DNA of 32,763 nt from Polyangiaceae bacterium (lineage in GTDB: Bacteria; Myxococcota_A; Polyangia; Polyangiales; Polyangiaceae), in contig JAICQQ010000084.1 in the NCBI GenBank assembly GCA_025937785.1, positions 1-32,763 of the forward strand. Direction: 5' to 3'. A program made the translations under genes and the position numbers. Under the pieces are notes generated by a model, which searched no databases, had not been told where the DNA came from, and worked only from the letters and a program-made list of their open reading frames with translations. How positions within the stretch are numbered: the first letter of the stretch is position 1; each line of letters begins with the position of its first letter. This document shows, one piece after another, positions 20,233 through 28,316 of this stretch.

Positions 20233-20265
20233 GTCAAGTCGCTCTCGCCGCGCGAAACCCAGGCG

Positions 20266-20302
20266 GACGAGCGCCGTTCGCGGGGACCACGCGGCGCTCG
20301 TC
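20266..20302. terminator. Bidirectional hairpin between convergent genes
   Basis: GACGAGCGCCG (20266-20276) and CGGCGCTCGTC (20292-20302) form a perfect 11-bp stem with a 15-nt loop. It lies in the 87-nt gap between the stop codons of the lipoprotein (+) and halogenase (-) genes. There is no U-tract, as is common at high GC. It would serve both directions. Confidence 0.7.
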
Positions 20303-20319
20303 GAGTCTGTGCAGCGACC

Positions 20320-22599
20320 TCAGGCGTTGCCGGTTTGCCGCTGGCCTGCGGAGGGCCGGATCTCGCGCACTTCGCTGGTGCGAGTCCCGCCAGGTTCCAG
20401 CCGCGCTTCGAACTCGCTCCGGACTCCATCCACGTGGCTCTTCACGTAATTGCTGCGCCAGTACACGAGGGGTGCTCCGTCTGCCGCGTGCACCGAGCGG
20501 ACGCGACCCACGATGATGTCGTGGTCGCCTGCAGCATGGACAGCGACCACGTCGCATTCCATCCAGGCCAACACGTTCTCTACGATGGGGCAGCCCGTCT
20601 CACCGCCGGGGGCCCACGCGATCTCGCCGAGCCGGTCCGCCACAGGGGCAGCACATTGTAGGGACACCGCCTGCTGGGCATCGTTCAGGATGTTCACGGC
20701 GAAGGAGCCGCGCGCCTCGAGCGCCGTACGCACACGCGCACTCCGATGCACGCAGACCAAGCACGTGGGTGGATCGAGCGAGACCGAGGCGCACGAAGTC
20801 GCCGTGACGGCGCAAGGCGCTCCCGAGCCGTCGAGAGACGTGACGACGGTAACGCCGGTAGCGAGCGAGCCCATGGCCGTCTTGAAGGCATCGACCGAGA
20901 CCTGCTGACCTCCGTCGCTCCCGTTGCTGACGTGCGCACCGTTGCCTCCGTTGGCCCGCTCCACGGGCACCTGCCTTCGCACCCGAACTCTGGTGTCGGC
21001 CGTGAGCTCTGCACCGCTGTGCAGCTTCTGCAGGAACTGATGGTTGGTCGGCAGGGTGTGCATCAACTCCTTCGACACCTGCTTGATGTCAGCAAACACG
21101 CGCTCGGCCTTCGCCAGCGAAGCCTCCGAGTACCGGATGCGAGGATAGGGCTGATTCGGGACCTGACCCAGTCCTTCGAGCACGCAGTAGAAGCTGCTGT
21201 TCGTCCAGTAGTTCCCGAACTCGTTGTCGAAGTTCGTATAGTAGTTGTCCTCGCTGGACAGCGGCTGATTGATGGCTAGGCCCGCCTTGTAAGCGGCGAG
21301 CTTCTGCTGCAGATCGTCGGCCAGCCTGAGTTCGTTCCGATTGGCAAGCCAGAATGGCGTGTCGTTTCGAGGACTCAGGCAGTAGTGCGCCTGGATGAAG
21401 TCACGACATTCGTCGAACATCGTGTTGATCTCTTGATTGAATCGGTCCATCAGCACCGGATTGAAACTCTTGTCCGGGAAGTGCTTGGCGAGCTGATAGA
21501 TCGCCGCATAGATGAAGTAGATACCGGTCGATTCGAGCGGCTCCAGAAAACACGACGAGAGCCCGATGCTCACGCAGTTCTTCACCCAGGCGCGTCTGTT
21601 CCGACCTACGCGAAACCGAATCTTGTTCAAGTTGGTCTTGGCGGGGTCGAGGTTCCACAACTTGCAGAAGTCTTTGACCGCCTGCTCTTCGTTGGCGAAC
21701 CGGCTGGAATACACGTACCCGGATCCGAATCGCCCCAGCATCGGAATCTTCCAGGTCCACCCGGAGTCCATCGCGATCGACGACGTGTACGGATCTACCC
21801 CGTACTTCTCGTCATCGTGGGGAACTTGAGCGGCCACCGCGCTATCGCACAGCAAGTGGTCGCTCATGTCGAGGAAGGGCTCGCCCAGCGCACCGTTCAA
21901 GAGTAGCCCCCGGAACCCGGAACAATCCACGAACAGATCCGCCGTCAGCTTCCTGCCGCTGCTCATGTGCAGCGTCCCGATGGCCCCGTCGGCGGCGAGC
22001 TCGACTCGGTCCAACTTGTCGACGACGTGCTCGACGCCCCAGCCTACCGCGATGTCGCGCAGGTAGTCAGCGACCAGATGCGCGTCGAAATGCCATGCGT
22101 AATACATGGCGCGCGTGCCGTCCAGGTAACGCGGCGCCAGCTTCGCATCGAGCAACGGCGGCTCCTTGTAGCAGGCGTACGTAAACGGCTCGCGACCACC
22201 TTGGCAGTTCTTCAGCGCCCAGTAATGCGAGATGGGTACACCGTCGACTTCGGGGAGCAACCCGAACAGGTGATAGAAGTGATCGTCGGTCCCCTGCGAC
22301 CTGGGCTTCTTCCAGTTTTCGAACCTGATGCCGACCTTGAAGGCGGCGTTGCAATGGCGCATCCACTCGTCTTCTTTCAGGCCCAGAAAGTCGAAGAACA
22401 CCTTCTGCAGGTTGGGCACCGTGGCTTCACCCACCCCGATCTTCGGGATAGCTGGGGCTTCCGCGACGGTAATGTGAAGATTGGGAAAGGCCTTCTTCAA
22501 GTAGGAAGCGGTCATCCAGCCCGCCGTGCCACCGCCCAGGACGACAACGCTCTGAATGAGCCCAGCCACCTGCTCGCGCTTGTTGTTTACATCGCTCAT
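20320..22599 (-). CDS. Flavin-dependent tryptophan halogenase fused to a flavin reductase
   Basis: 759 aa in one uninterrupted frame; GAGGAG precedes the ATG at 22599. Residues 1-540 are a PrnA/RebH-type halogenase (Pfam Trp_halogenase): FAD motif GGGTAG (22-27), GVGEAT (55-60), Lys88 in AAFKVGIRFENW (matching catalytic Lys79 of PrnA), WTWKIP (281-286) and Glu356 in LEPLESTG (matching Glu346). Substrate-site positions for free tryptophan also appear kept: His110, Phe112, Tyr453, Tyr454, Glu460, Tyr464, Trp465. A Gly/Asn/Ser linker (about 548-566) leads to a flavin reductase domain (Flavin_Reduct/RebF type, about 568-738: FKTAMGSLATGVTVVTSLDG, then VTATSCASVSLDPPTCLVCV, then FAVNILNDAQQ). The fusion should supply its own FADH2 and chlorinate or brominate tryptophan or an indole. 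Regiochemistry is not certain. Confidence 0.93.
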   Translation of the reverse strand: MSDVNNKREQVAGLIQSVVVLGGGTAGWMTASYLKKAFPNLHITVAEAPAIPKIGVGEATVPNLQKVFFDFLGLKEDEWMRHCNAAFKVGIRFENWKKPRSQGTDDHFYHLFGLLPEVDGVPISHYWALKNCQGGREPFTYACYKEPPLLDAKLAPRYLDGTRAMYYAWHFDAHLVADYLRDIAVGWGVEHVVDKLDRVELAADGAIGTLHMSSGRKLTADLFVDCSGFRGLLLNGALGEPFLDMSDHLLCDSAVAAQVPHDDEKYGVDPYTSSIAMDSGWTWKIPMLGRFGSGYVYSSRFANEEQAVKDFCKLWNLDPAKTNLNKIRFRVGRNRRAWVKNCVSIGLSSCFLEPLESTGIYFIYAAIYQLAKHFPDKSFNPVLMDRFNQEINTMFDECRDFIQAHYCLSPRNDTPFWLANRNELRLADDLQQKLAAYKAGLAINQPLSSEDNYYTNFDNEFGNYWTNSSFYCVLEGLGQVPNQPYPRIRYSEASLAKAERVFADIKQVSKELMHTLPTNHQFLQKLHSGAELTADTRVRVRRQVPVERANGGNGAHVSNGSDGGQQVSVDAFKTAMGSLATGVTVVTSLDGSGAPCAVTATSCASVSLDPPTCLVCVHRSARVRTALEARGSFAVNILNDAQQAVSLQCAAPVADRLGEIAWAPGGETGCPIVENVLAWMECDVVAVHAAGDHDIIVGRVRSVHAADGAPLVYWRSNYVKSHVDGVRSEFEARLEPGGTRTSEVREIRPSAGQRQTGNA

Positions 22600-22922
22600 G
22601 AACTACTCCTCATCGAACTCGACACCATCGAGATTCTTTTGCTTGAACCAACCATCGTCCGCTTGCTTTACGCGGCAACCCTCGCGCCACGAGGCAGTCA
22701 GATTCGCGACTCCGACGAGGCGACAGAAACTCCCACAAGGTAATTGCACCGCGCTACCTTCGCTCAGTCATCACCACTTTTGCGACATGCACATCGCACG
22801 TGGTCGCTCGTGAGCACGCACAAGCATTCGCGAGAACTTCCGCTCGCGCAAGCGTTGCGCTCGACATTTCGAAGCAACTTCATCGACAGAAGAGTGCACT
22901 TCGTGATGCTGGCGCGTGCGAC

Positions 22923-22953
22923 CGTTAACGTGTTTACGCGCGCGCGTGTAAAG
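22923..22953 (-). promoter_or_regulatory. Palindrome pair: CGTTAACG and GTTTAC-N10-GTAAAG
   Basis: On the + strand CGTTAACG (22923-22930, a perfect 8-bp palindrome) is followed after one base by GTTTAC (22932-22937), ten bases (a GC-alternating stretch) and GTAAAG (22948-22953). Read toward the halogenase the order is palindrome, then CGTTAACG, then gene. The same two elements in the same order precede the flavoprotein gene at 29341. Binding protein unknown. Confidence 0.55.
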
Positions 22954-23032
22954 CTGGCGAAGATCGTTGTCGGCTGCATTGGACGCTCGAGCCAGACACG
23001 TTTGCCGACTCATTTCAGCCAAGAGGCGCGGA

Positions 23033-23059
23033 GCGTTTACGTCCGTTATGCGTAAACGC
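23033..23059. promoter_or_regulatory. Perfect 9-bp inverted repeat GCGTTTACG-N9-CGTAAACGC
   Basis: Arms GCGTTTACG (23033-23041) and CGTAAACGC (23051-23059) are perfectly complementary around a 9-nt centre. The half-site (GTTTAC/GTAAAC) is the same as in the element 80 bp away, but the spacing is N11 between TTTAC and GTAAA, one base more. It may be a second operator for the same regulator. Confidence 0.55.
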
Positions 23060-23182
23060 GCCGACCTCGTGGCACGTCATCAGGAATTGTCAGAACGGTC
23101 GAACGGCGCCGAAATAGCCGGTGGAAACCGCCATGGCGAGTTCCGCCAGGGCTCCGTCCGCCGGGCCAGGACAGGACACTCG

Positions 23183-24076
23183 TCAAACAGAGCCGTCGTT
23201 GAACTCGGCTTGCAGATGTTCGACGAAGGCCTTCACCTTGGGCGAAAGGTGCCGCGTGCTGGGATACACCGCGTAAAACTGCGCCGACGGCGTGCACCAC
23301 TCGGGCAGCAATCGCACCAGCCTGCCTTGCTGCAGATCGCCGTTCGCCAGGTGCGACGGGACCAGCGCCACGCCAAGGCCGTCGAGCACCGCTCGGTAGA
23401 GCAGGTCGAAGTCGTTGACGGCGAAGCGCGGCTCGACCGAAACCTTCGTGCGCTCCTCAGCGCGGACCAGGTGCCAAGTGGTCGGTTCCGGCAGAGCGCT
23501 GAACACCAGCACCGGCATGTCGCGGAGCTCCGCAGGGCTTTTCGGGGGCGTGTGTTGGGCCAGGAACGCAGGACTCGCGACCAGGTGACTTTGCTCTGAC
23601 CCCAGGTGGCGTGCGATCAGGCTCGAGTCTGCGAGGGGCCCGACCCGGACGGAAACATCGAAGCCTTCTTCGACGAGGTCGACGACGCGATGGGTGCAGA
23701 CCATCTCGAGCGTTACTTCCGGAAACCTACCCAGGAATGTCGTGAACAGCCGCCCCAGGTAGCCCAGATTGATGGGCGTGGTCACCCGCAGTAAGCCGCG
23801 CGGAACCTCTTGCATGCGAGTCACCGCTAGCTCGGCTTCACTCAGTTCCAGGAGTACACGCGCCGCGTGTCGGTAGTAAGCGCGACCAGCATCCGTGAGA
23901 CTCAACTGACGGGTCGTCCGCTGCAGCAAGCGTGCGCCGAGGCGTGCTTCGAGCTCACTCACTTTGCGGCTCACGGTCGATTTCGGCATGGCCAGCTCGC
24001 GGGCGGCGCCCACGAAGCTTCCTGCCTCGACCACCTTCGCGAAGACGACGATCTCGTTGAGGTCCACGGCGAACAT
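23183..24076 (-). CDS. LysR family transcriptional regulator
   Basis: About 297 aa from ATG 24076 (GTG 24067, giving the common MDLNE start, is an alternative; no clear Shine-Dalgarno decides). N-terminal winged HTH (about 3-62): FAKVVEAGSFVGAARELAMP, then KSTVSRKVSELEARLGARLL and TRQLSLTDAG. The C-terminal effector domain (about 90-295) is of the periplasmic-binding type, with LRVTTPINLGYLGRLF and FDVSVRVG as in the subfamily near DsdC/CrgA-like regulators. It is divergent from the YceI gene across a 100-nt gap, the usual arrangement of LysR with its target. The halogenase lies downstream on the same strand but 583 nt away. Confidence 0.93.
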   Translation of the reverse strand: MFAVDLNEIVVFAKVVEAGSFVGAARELAMPKSTVSRKVSELEARLGARLLQRTTRQLSLTDAGRAYYRHAARVLLELSEAELAVTRMQEVPRGLLRVTTPINLGYLGRLFTTFLGRFPEVTLEMVCTHRVVDLVEEGFDVSVRVGPLADSSLIARHLGSEQSHLVASPAFLAQHTPPKSPAELRDMPVLVFSALPEPTTWHLVRAEERTKVSVEPRFAVNDFDLLYRAVLDGLGVALVPSHLANGDLQQGRLVRLLPEWCTPSAQFYAVYPSTRHLSPKVKAFVEHLQAEFNDGSV

Positions 24077-24176
24077 TGTTCCACGAATGGGACAGACTAT
24101 CCAGATTCTGGCATCTAGCTTCTCTGGCGGAACAGCCACATGTTATGCGAGTTCTGCAATCAAGGAGAGAAACTCA
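24077..24176. promoter_or_regulatory. Divergent LysR/yceI promoter region with 11-bp palindrome
   Basis: The 100-nt gap contains CCAGA-T-TCTGG (24101-24111), a perfect inverted repeat placed where a LysR operator would be expected between the divergent starts. An AAGGAG ribosome site (24162-24167) precedes the YceI start. Confidence 0.5.
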
Positions 24177-24725
24177 ATGTCTACCAACACTTGGAATCTG
24201 GACGCCGGACACTCTGGCATTGGCTTTTCGGTACGGCACCTGGTCTTCGCCAAGGTCCGCGGTCGTTTCTCGGCCTGGAGCGGCTCGCTCGAGCTAGACG
24301 AGGAAAACCTCGCGCAATCCAGCGTGCAGGTATCGATCGATGCCGCGAGCATCGATACAGGCACGCCTGACCGCGACGCGCACTTGCGCTCTCCCGACTT
24401 CTTCGACGTCGCGAACTACCCGAAGCTCAGCTTCCGGAGCAACCGCGTCGAAGCCTTGGGCGGAGATCGCTACCGGGTGTACGGCGACCTCACGATCCGT
24501 GACGTCACCCGCGAAGTCGTGCTCGACAGCGAGTTCAGCGGCAAGGCCAAAGATCCTTGGGGCAACGATCGCGTGGCGTTCACCGCGAAGACCTCGGTCG
24601 ATCGCCGGGACTTCGGTCTGAAATGGAATCAGGCCCTGGAGACCGGCGGCGTAGTCGTGGGTGAGCGAGTGGACATCGAACTCGAGATCCAAGCGGTCAA
24701 GGGCGCAGCCACCCAAGCTGCCTAA
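24177..24725 (+). CDS. YceI family polyisoprenoid-binding-like protein
   Basis: 182-aa lipocalin-like beta-barrel of the YceI family: starts TWNLDAGHSGIGFSVRHLVF, then VRGRFSAWSGSLELD, DRDAHLRSPDFFDVANYPKL, GDLTIRDVTREVVLD and KTSVDRRDFGLKWN, all typical of the family. Relatives bind long isoprenoid-type lipids. No signal peptide is visible from ATG 24177 (AAGGAG just upstream), so unlike E. coli YceI it is probably cytoplasmic. Probable target of the divergent LysR regulator. Confidence 0.92.
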   Translation: MSTNTWNLDAGHSGIGFSVRHLVFAKVRGRFSAWSGSLELDEENLAQSSVQVSIDAASIDTGTPDRDAHLRSPDFFDVANYPKLSFRSNRVEALGGDRYRVYGDLTIRDVTREVVLDSEFSGKAKDPWGNDRVAFTAKTSVDRRDFGLKWNQALETGGVVVGERVDIELEIQAVKGAATQAA

Positions 24726-24797
24726 GGTCCCGCGCGCTTACGCCGTGGAACGCTGCCGAAGCGCCGGAGACTCCCAGCACACCGCGGGCGGGACGCC

Positions 24798-25223
24798 TCA
24801 GCGCTTCAGGTAGCGAACGGCGACGATGCTCTTGCCCTGGGGGGCTGGCACCACCGTCATGCGATGCGTCAAACGCACCACCGCACCCAGTCCCCCGCCC
24901 ATGCCTTTGCGACGAAAGATCGAGACAGGATCGATGGGACCGGCGTCGTCCCAACCGTCCTGCACCGCGAGTTCGAGGTTCTTGAACTGAGGGCCTTGGT
25001 CGTGGGCGGTGACTTGGACGCCGGTGCCGCCCGCGTCCGAGATCGGCTCGAGTTCGATGGATCCAGGGGGCCCATATTTCAAGATGTTCGACGAAAGCTC
25101 GGACGCTACGATAGCCAGCTCGCCGCACTCGCGCGAGGAAAACCCGAGCGTCGCGGCGAACCGTTTGGTCATGGTCTGGACATACAGGACATCGACGAAG
25201 TCTTTCACTTCGTGCTTGGGCAT
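24798..25223 (-). CDS. RsbT/RsbW-like serine kinase / anti-sigma-type ATPase
   Basis: 141-aa GHKL ATPase of the partner-switching type. N-box SELSSNILKYG (41-51; Glu42, Asn46), G1 box DQGPQF (75-80), Gly-rich ATP lid GMGGGLGAV (107-115). It would phosphorylate a STAS partner, or bind and release a target protein. It is the last gene of the stressosome set, 3 nt after the second RsbR-like gene. Whether it is a second RsbT-type activator or an RsbW-type inhibitor cannot be read from sequence alone; no sigma factor is adjacent. Confidence 0.88.
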   Translation of the reverse strand: MPKHEVKDFVDVLYVQTMTKRFAATLGFSSRECGELAIVASELSSNILKYGPPGSIELEPISDAGGTGVQVTAHDQGPQFKNLELAVQDGWDDAGPIDPVSIFRRKGMGGGLGAVVRLTHRMTVVPAPQGKSIVAVRYLKR

Positions 25224-25226
25224 GAC

Positions 25227-25853
25227 CTAACGCCCAGAACTCTCCACGTACCTCTGGAGCGCCTCGTGCAGCGTGCGGTGGGTGACGATGTTCGATAGGT
25301 CGATCCCCATGTGCACCACCGTTTGTGCAATGTGCGGATTGATGCCGGTCAGCACGCACTGCGCCCCGAGCAGCCTGACGGCGCGCGCCATCCGCATGAA
25401 GTGATCCACGGTGCGCGTGTCCATCACGTCGATACCCGTGATGTCGATGATGATGCAGCGAGTCTTCTTCTCGACCACCGTCTGCAACAGCGAGTTGGTC
25501 ATTTCGACGCTGCGCATGGTGTCCATGACACCGACCACGGGCAAGCACAGCACGCCGTCCCACACCTCCATAATCGGCGTCGACAGCTCGCGAATCGCAG
25601 CGCGCTGTTTCTCGATGGTCTGGAGCTTGTCTTCGAGCTCGGCCTGGTAGGCCTTGCTTTTCGCCTGTTCCGTGCTCAGCGACTCGATCATCTCGTTGAT
25701 ACCACGGTACAGGCTCGCGAGAGGCGTCGCGTCTTCGGTGGCGACATCGAGCCGCGTGCTGTAGTCACCGAAACCGACGTTCGCGAGCGTCAACAGGGCA
25801 TCGGCCACGCTCTCGAGGATTTGCTCGTCTGACATCCCGTTGTTGTCTTCCAC
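25227..25853 (-). CDS. RsbR-like stressosome STAS protein (copy 2)
   Basis: 208 aa. N-terminal helical part (1-60), a coiled-coil-like linker (about 60-90, SKAYQAELEDKLQTIEKQ), and a C-terminal STAS domain (about 91-205). The two stressosome phosphorylation positions are both Thr: Thr146 in DITGIDVMDT and Thr169 in VLTGI, matching Thr171 and Thr205 of Bacillus RsbRA. The N-terminus has no heme- or flavin-binding pattern that I can recognise. GTG start at 25853, with AGGA upstream; 41 nt after the first RsbR-like gene. Confidence 0.9.
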   Translation of the reverse strand: MEDNNGMSDEQILESVADALLTLANVGFGDYSTRLDVATEDATPLASLYRGINEMIESLSTEQAKSKAYQAELEDKLQTIEKQRAAIRELSTPIMEVWDGVLCLPVVGVMDTMRSVEMTNSLLQTVVEKKTRCIIIDITGIDVMDTRTVDHFMRMARAVRLLGAQCVLTGINPHIAQTVVHMGIDLSNIVTHRTLHEALQRYVESSGR

Positions 25854-25894
25854 GGCTTACTTCCTATCCTTGATTACTGAGTTGCCGACCGGGT

Positions 25895-26545
25895 TCATCT
25901 GCGCTGGCTGGCTGCCCCGGCAACGTAGCCTACCAGCGCGTCGCGCATCGTGCGGTAGGTCTTCACCTCGCCCAGGTCGACCCCCAGGTGGACGATGGTT
26001 CCGGCAATCGCAGGCCGGATGCCAGACAGCGCGCAGCTGCTGCCGAGCAGCATGACCGCGCGCGCCATGCGCAAAAAGTGATCCGCAGCACGCGTGTCCA
26101 TCACGTCGATGCCGGTGACGTCGACGACCACGAAACGCGCCTTCTTTGCCACCACTGCATTGAGCAGCGTGCTGGTGACCTCCGTCGCTTGCATGGTGTC
26201 GAGTACGCCGACCACGGGCACACAGAGCACGCCCCGCCACACCTCGATGACCGGGACGGCGAGCGTGCGAATGGCTTCGCGCTGGCGCTCGATCTCGTCG
26301 ATGCGTCGGTTCAGCTCCGACGAGCGCTGGAGCGCCGTAGCGCGCGCCTCCGACAGCGCCTCGATCATCGCATTCACGCTTTCGGCGAGCGCTCCGACAG
26401 GATGCGTGTCCGGGTAGTCGAAGGCGAGCCTGGGACTCAAGTCGCCGCTCGAAACCGCCTGGAGCACCACTAACACCTCACTGATGGATTCGAGCAGTTC
26501 CGACGCGTACTCGCCGCGATCCGGGGCTGCGGGCTGTTCGTTCAC
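25895..26545 (-). CDS. RsbR-like stressosome STAS protein (copy 1)
   Basis: 216 aa from the GTG at 26545, which overlaps the RsbS-like stop (GTGA) and has GGAGG upstream; the frame is open further upstream but not protein-like. N-terminal helices (15-65), Arg/Glu-rich coiled-coil linker (67-93) and STAS domain (about 96-210). The first phospho-acceptor is kept (Thr151 in VTGIDVMDT); the second is Ser174 (ALSGI) instead of Thr. It shares strong similarity with the downstream copy, consistent with duplication and divergence of the sensor-scaffold subunit. Confidence 0.9.
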   Translation of the reverse strand: MNEQPAAPDRGEYASELLESISEVLVVLQAVSSGDLSPRLAFDYPDTHPVGALAESVNAMIEALSEARATALQRSSELNRRIDEIERQREAIRTLAVPVIEVWRGVLCVPVVGVLDTMQATEVTSTLLNAVVAKKARFVVVDVTGIDVMDTRAADHFLRMARAVMLLGSSCALSGIRPAIAGTIVHLGVDLGEVKTYRTMRDALVGYVAGAASQRR

Positions 26546-27018
26546 CGTGTCGTGCCTCCATGATCGAGCTCGACCGAGGCGGTCTGCAACGACGGCTCGG
26601 GAGCAGCAGCGGGTGTGACCAGGAAGTCGTCGTTGCTTTCCTTGGTGTGCGTCGTTCGCCGTACACCCAGCAGGTCGAGGGCGGTCTCCAGGTCGAGCGT
26701 CGTCGTGACGTTCTGAAGAGTGATGCCCATGGTTTCGAGCGCCATCGCGATTTCGGGCTTCATCCCGGAGATGATGGTGCGTGCTCCCATGAGCTTCGCA
26801 GCGGCCGCCAGCTGCGACAACACGGAGCACAAGTGGCTATCGACGAGCCACAGGCCCGTGATGTCGATCACCAGTCCAGCCGTCCCTTCGGCGTGAATGC
26901 GTTCCAGGACCGAAGACACCAGCAGCCCAGCCATGTCGTCCGTCATGTCGCCCTGCAGGGGGACGAGCAAGAACTCCCAGAACTTGATGATCGGTATCCC
27001 GTTGTAGTCGTCCTCCAT
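26542..27018 (-). CDS. rsbS: RsbS-like single STAS protein
   Basis: 158 aa from ATG 27018 (GGAG at 8 nt). A single STAS domain from the first residues (IPIIKFWEFLLVPLQGDMTD) with the phospho-acceptor Ser61 in DITGLWLVDSH, matching Ser59 of RsbS, and GARTIISGMKPEIAMALETM. Unlike standard RsbS (about 120 aa) it has a 35-40-residue polar tail (from about 121). In known stressosomes RsbS holds RsbT until phosphorylated. It lies 5 nt after the RsbX-like gene. Confidence 0.9.
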   Translation of the reverse strand: MEDDYNGIPIIKFWEFLLVPLQGDMTDDMAGLLVSSVLERIHAEGTAGLVIDITGLWLVDSHLCSVLSQLAAAAKLMGARTIISGMKPEIAMALETMGITLQNVTTTLDLETALDLLGVRRTTHTKESNDDFLVTPAAAPEPSLQTASVELDHGGTTR

Positions 27019-27023
27019 CGAGC

Positions 27024-27590
27024 TCACTCCAAGTCTGCTACCAAGACGGTCGCGTCGTCGTTGTCGCGCCGGTACCTCTGCATGATGAAATGACATGCGT
27101 CCGCGGGTGTCAACTGGCGCACATCATCGGTGCTCGCGCGTGCGGAGATTCCATCCGAAAAAGCCACGAAGCGGGCGGGCCGGCTCAGCTTCGCGCTGCA
27201 CACACGAAACTTACGCACGTTCACGCCCAAGATTCCTGCTGAGTACACTAGCGGAAACCTCACGTCTCCGCTGCGAAGTTCTACATTCCCCACCGCACAC
27301 GCCTCCAATTCCCCGTCCCGGAACAGGCAAATGGTCGCCGCGGCTCCGCGCGTTCCGCCCAGCCTACCGTGCAGCAGGGTCATGATCCGATCCAGGGACC
27401 ATTCCAGCGTGACGGACTCTAGACAGGCGGTAGCAGCTTGAGTGACCGCCTCTGCACCCGGTCCGTGGCCCAGCGCGTCGATCACTCCGAACAGGGCGCA
27501 GCTTCCTTCTTCTATGCGCACGAATGCGCCGTCGCCGTTGGCACGTTCCCCCGCTTTCGGCACGGACACGTACTGCCCGTGCACTTTCAT
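27024..27590 (-). CDS. rsbX: RsbX-like PP2C/SpoIIE-type phosphatase
   Basis: 188 aa, RsbX size. Metal-binding acidic motifs of the PP2C family: NGDGAFV (18-24), VIDALGHGPGAE (37-48), SDGIS (145-149) and DNDDATVLV (176-184). It would dephosphorylate RsbS and RsbR proteins to reset the stressosome. The ATG overlaps the stop of the upstream RsbT-like gene (ATGA), so kinase and phosphatase are translationally coupled. Confidence 0.9.
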   Translation of the reverse strand: MKVHGQYVSVPKAGERANGDGAFVRIEEGSCALFGVIDALGHGPGAEAVTQAATACLESVTLEWSLDRIMTLLHGRLGGTRGAAATICLFRDGELEACAVGNVELRSGDVRFPLVYSAGILGVNVRKFRVCSAKLSRPARFVAFSDGISARASTDDVRQLTPADACHFIMQRYRRDNDDATVLVADLE

Positions 27591-28219
27591 ACCTTTACCT
27601 CGGCAACCACGCGGGTACCGCGCGCGTTCGTTTCGATTTCGAAATGGTCGGCGAGGCGCTTGGTGCCCAACAACCCCTTGCCCATTCCAGTACGACTCTT
27701 GTAGCGGCCCGACATGATTTCATCGAGGTTACGGATGCCCGACCCTCGATCTTCAGCCCGCACGACGATGCGCTTTGGGCCTGAACTCGCCGGCATGATG
27801 TCAACGAAGCCACCGTTGGCGTACAGCACCATGTTGCGAGCCAGCTCGCTCACGATGGTAGCGACGCGCTGCATGACGAACGAGGTCGTGCCCATACTGC
27901 CGCAAATGCGCCGTGCCTCCGCTCGCACCCGCCCGATGTCCATCTCTTGACGGATCTCGAGCCGGCACCCCGCTGGCGCGATCGAGTCACTTCCGCAAAA
28001 TTCGGTAATGTCGCGCAAGGCAGCTTCGCGCTGCGATTGTGAAACGAACAACCCAAGCCCACGTCGGAGCGCTCCGCTGCAGCGCCGAAGGCCGTCTGGC
28101 GTCAGGTTCTGGTGCGACACACCCTCTTCCTTCAATGCGCGCACGAGGAGGGCGCGCGCGTTGACGGGTGAGATGTACCGCTGGAGTACCGCGAGTACTC
28201 CATCGTAAGTGTCATCCAT
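27587..28219 (-). CDS. RsbT-like kinase with N-terminal helical extension
   Basis: 210 aa, compared with about 133 for RsbT. Residues about 85-210 are the GHKL kinase: SELARNMVLYANGG (124-137; Glu125, Asn129), DRGSGI (157-162), GMGKGLLGTKRL (178-189). Residues 1-80 (VLQRYISPVNARALLVRALK and following) are an extra helical domain that I do not recognise. It is the first gene of the cassette, 97 nt after the LuxR-type gene. Expected role: phosphorylates RsbS/RsbR and, once freed, acts on a downstream target. The extension may select that target. Confidence 0.88.
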   Translation of the reverse strand: MDDTYDGVLAVLQRYISPVNARALLVRALKEEGVSHQNLTPDGLRRCSGALRRGLGLFVSQSQREAALRDITEFCGSDSIAPAGCRLEIRQEMDIGRVRAEARRICGSMGTTSFVMQRVATIVSELARNMVLYANGGFVDIMPASSGPKRIVVRAEDRGSGIRNLDEIMSGRYKSRTGMGKGLLGTKRLADHFEIETNARGTRVVAEVKV

Positions 28220-28244
28220 GTGGCGGCACCTGGGTCAAACGCCC

Positions 28245-28304
28245 GCGAAAGCTCGAAGGTTGCTCAACGCATCATTCTCGCTCGCAATGAGCGCACGCTT
28301 TCGC
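28245..28304 (-). promoter_or_regulatory. Potential leader hairpin between LuxR-type gene and stressosome cassette
   Basis: GCGAAAGC (28245-28252) and GCTTTCGC (28297-28304) are perfect complements 44 nt apart. GCTC-GCAAT-GAGC forms a smaller hairpin inside. The structure sits in the 97-nt gap before the RsbT-like start and could attenuate transcription or separate two transcripts. Confidence 0.35.
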
Positions 28305-28316
28305 AGCCTTGCACCG

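Larger units (their letters stand above)
22600..23182 (-). other. 583-nt regulatory region upstream of the halogenase
   Basis: No convincing gene on either strand. It is less GC-rich than its surroundings and holds palindromic elements at 22923-22953 and 23033-23059. Their half-site also occurs singly (TTTACGCGG near 22668). The halogenase start is at 22599, so a long leader or several control sites are possible. The LysR gene ends at 23183 and reads into this region. Confidence 0.55.

Noticed and set aside
22744..23055. Short + strand frame in the halogenase upstream region
   Set aside because: No ribosome site or recognisable motif, composition not protein-like, and it contains the palindromic elements.
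23183..24076. LysR as sole regulator of the halogenase
   Set aside because: Its divergent target yceI with a palindrome in the shared gap is the simpler assignment; a link to the halogenase region is untested.
25223..25563. Alternative minus-strand frame over the STAS/ATPase junction (24697-25563)
   Set aside because: Arg/His/Gly-rich shadow of the two real genes, with no motif.
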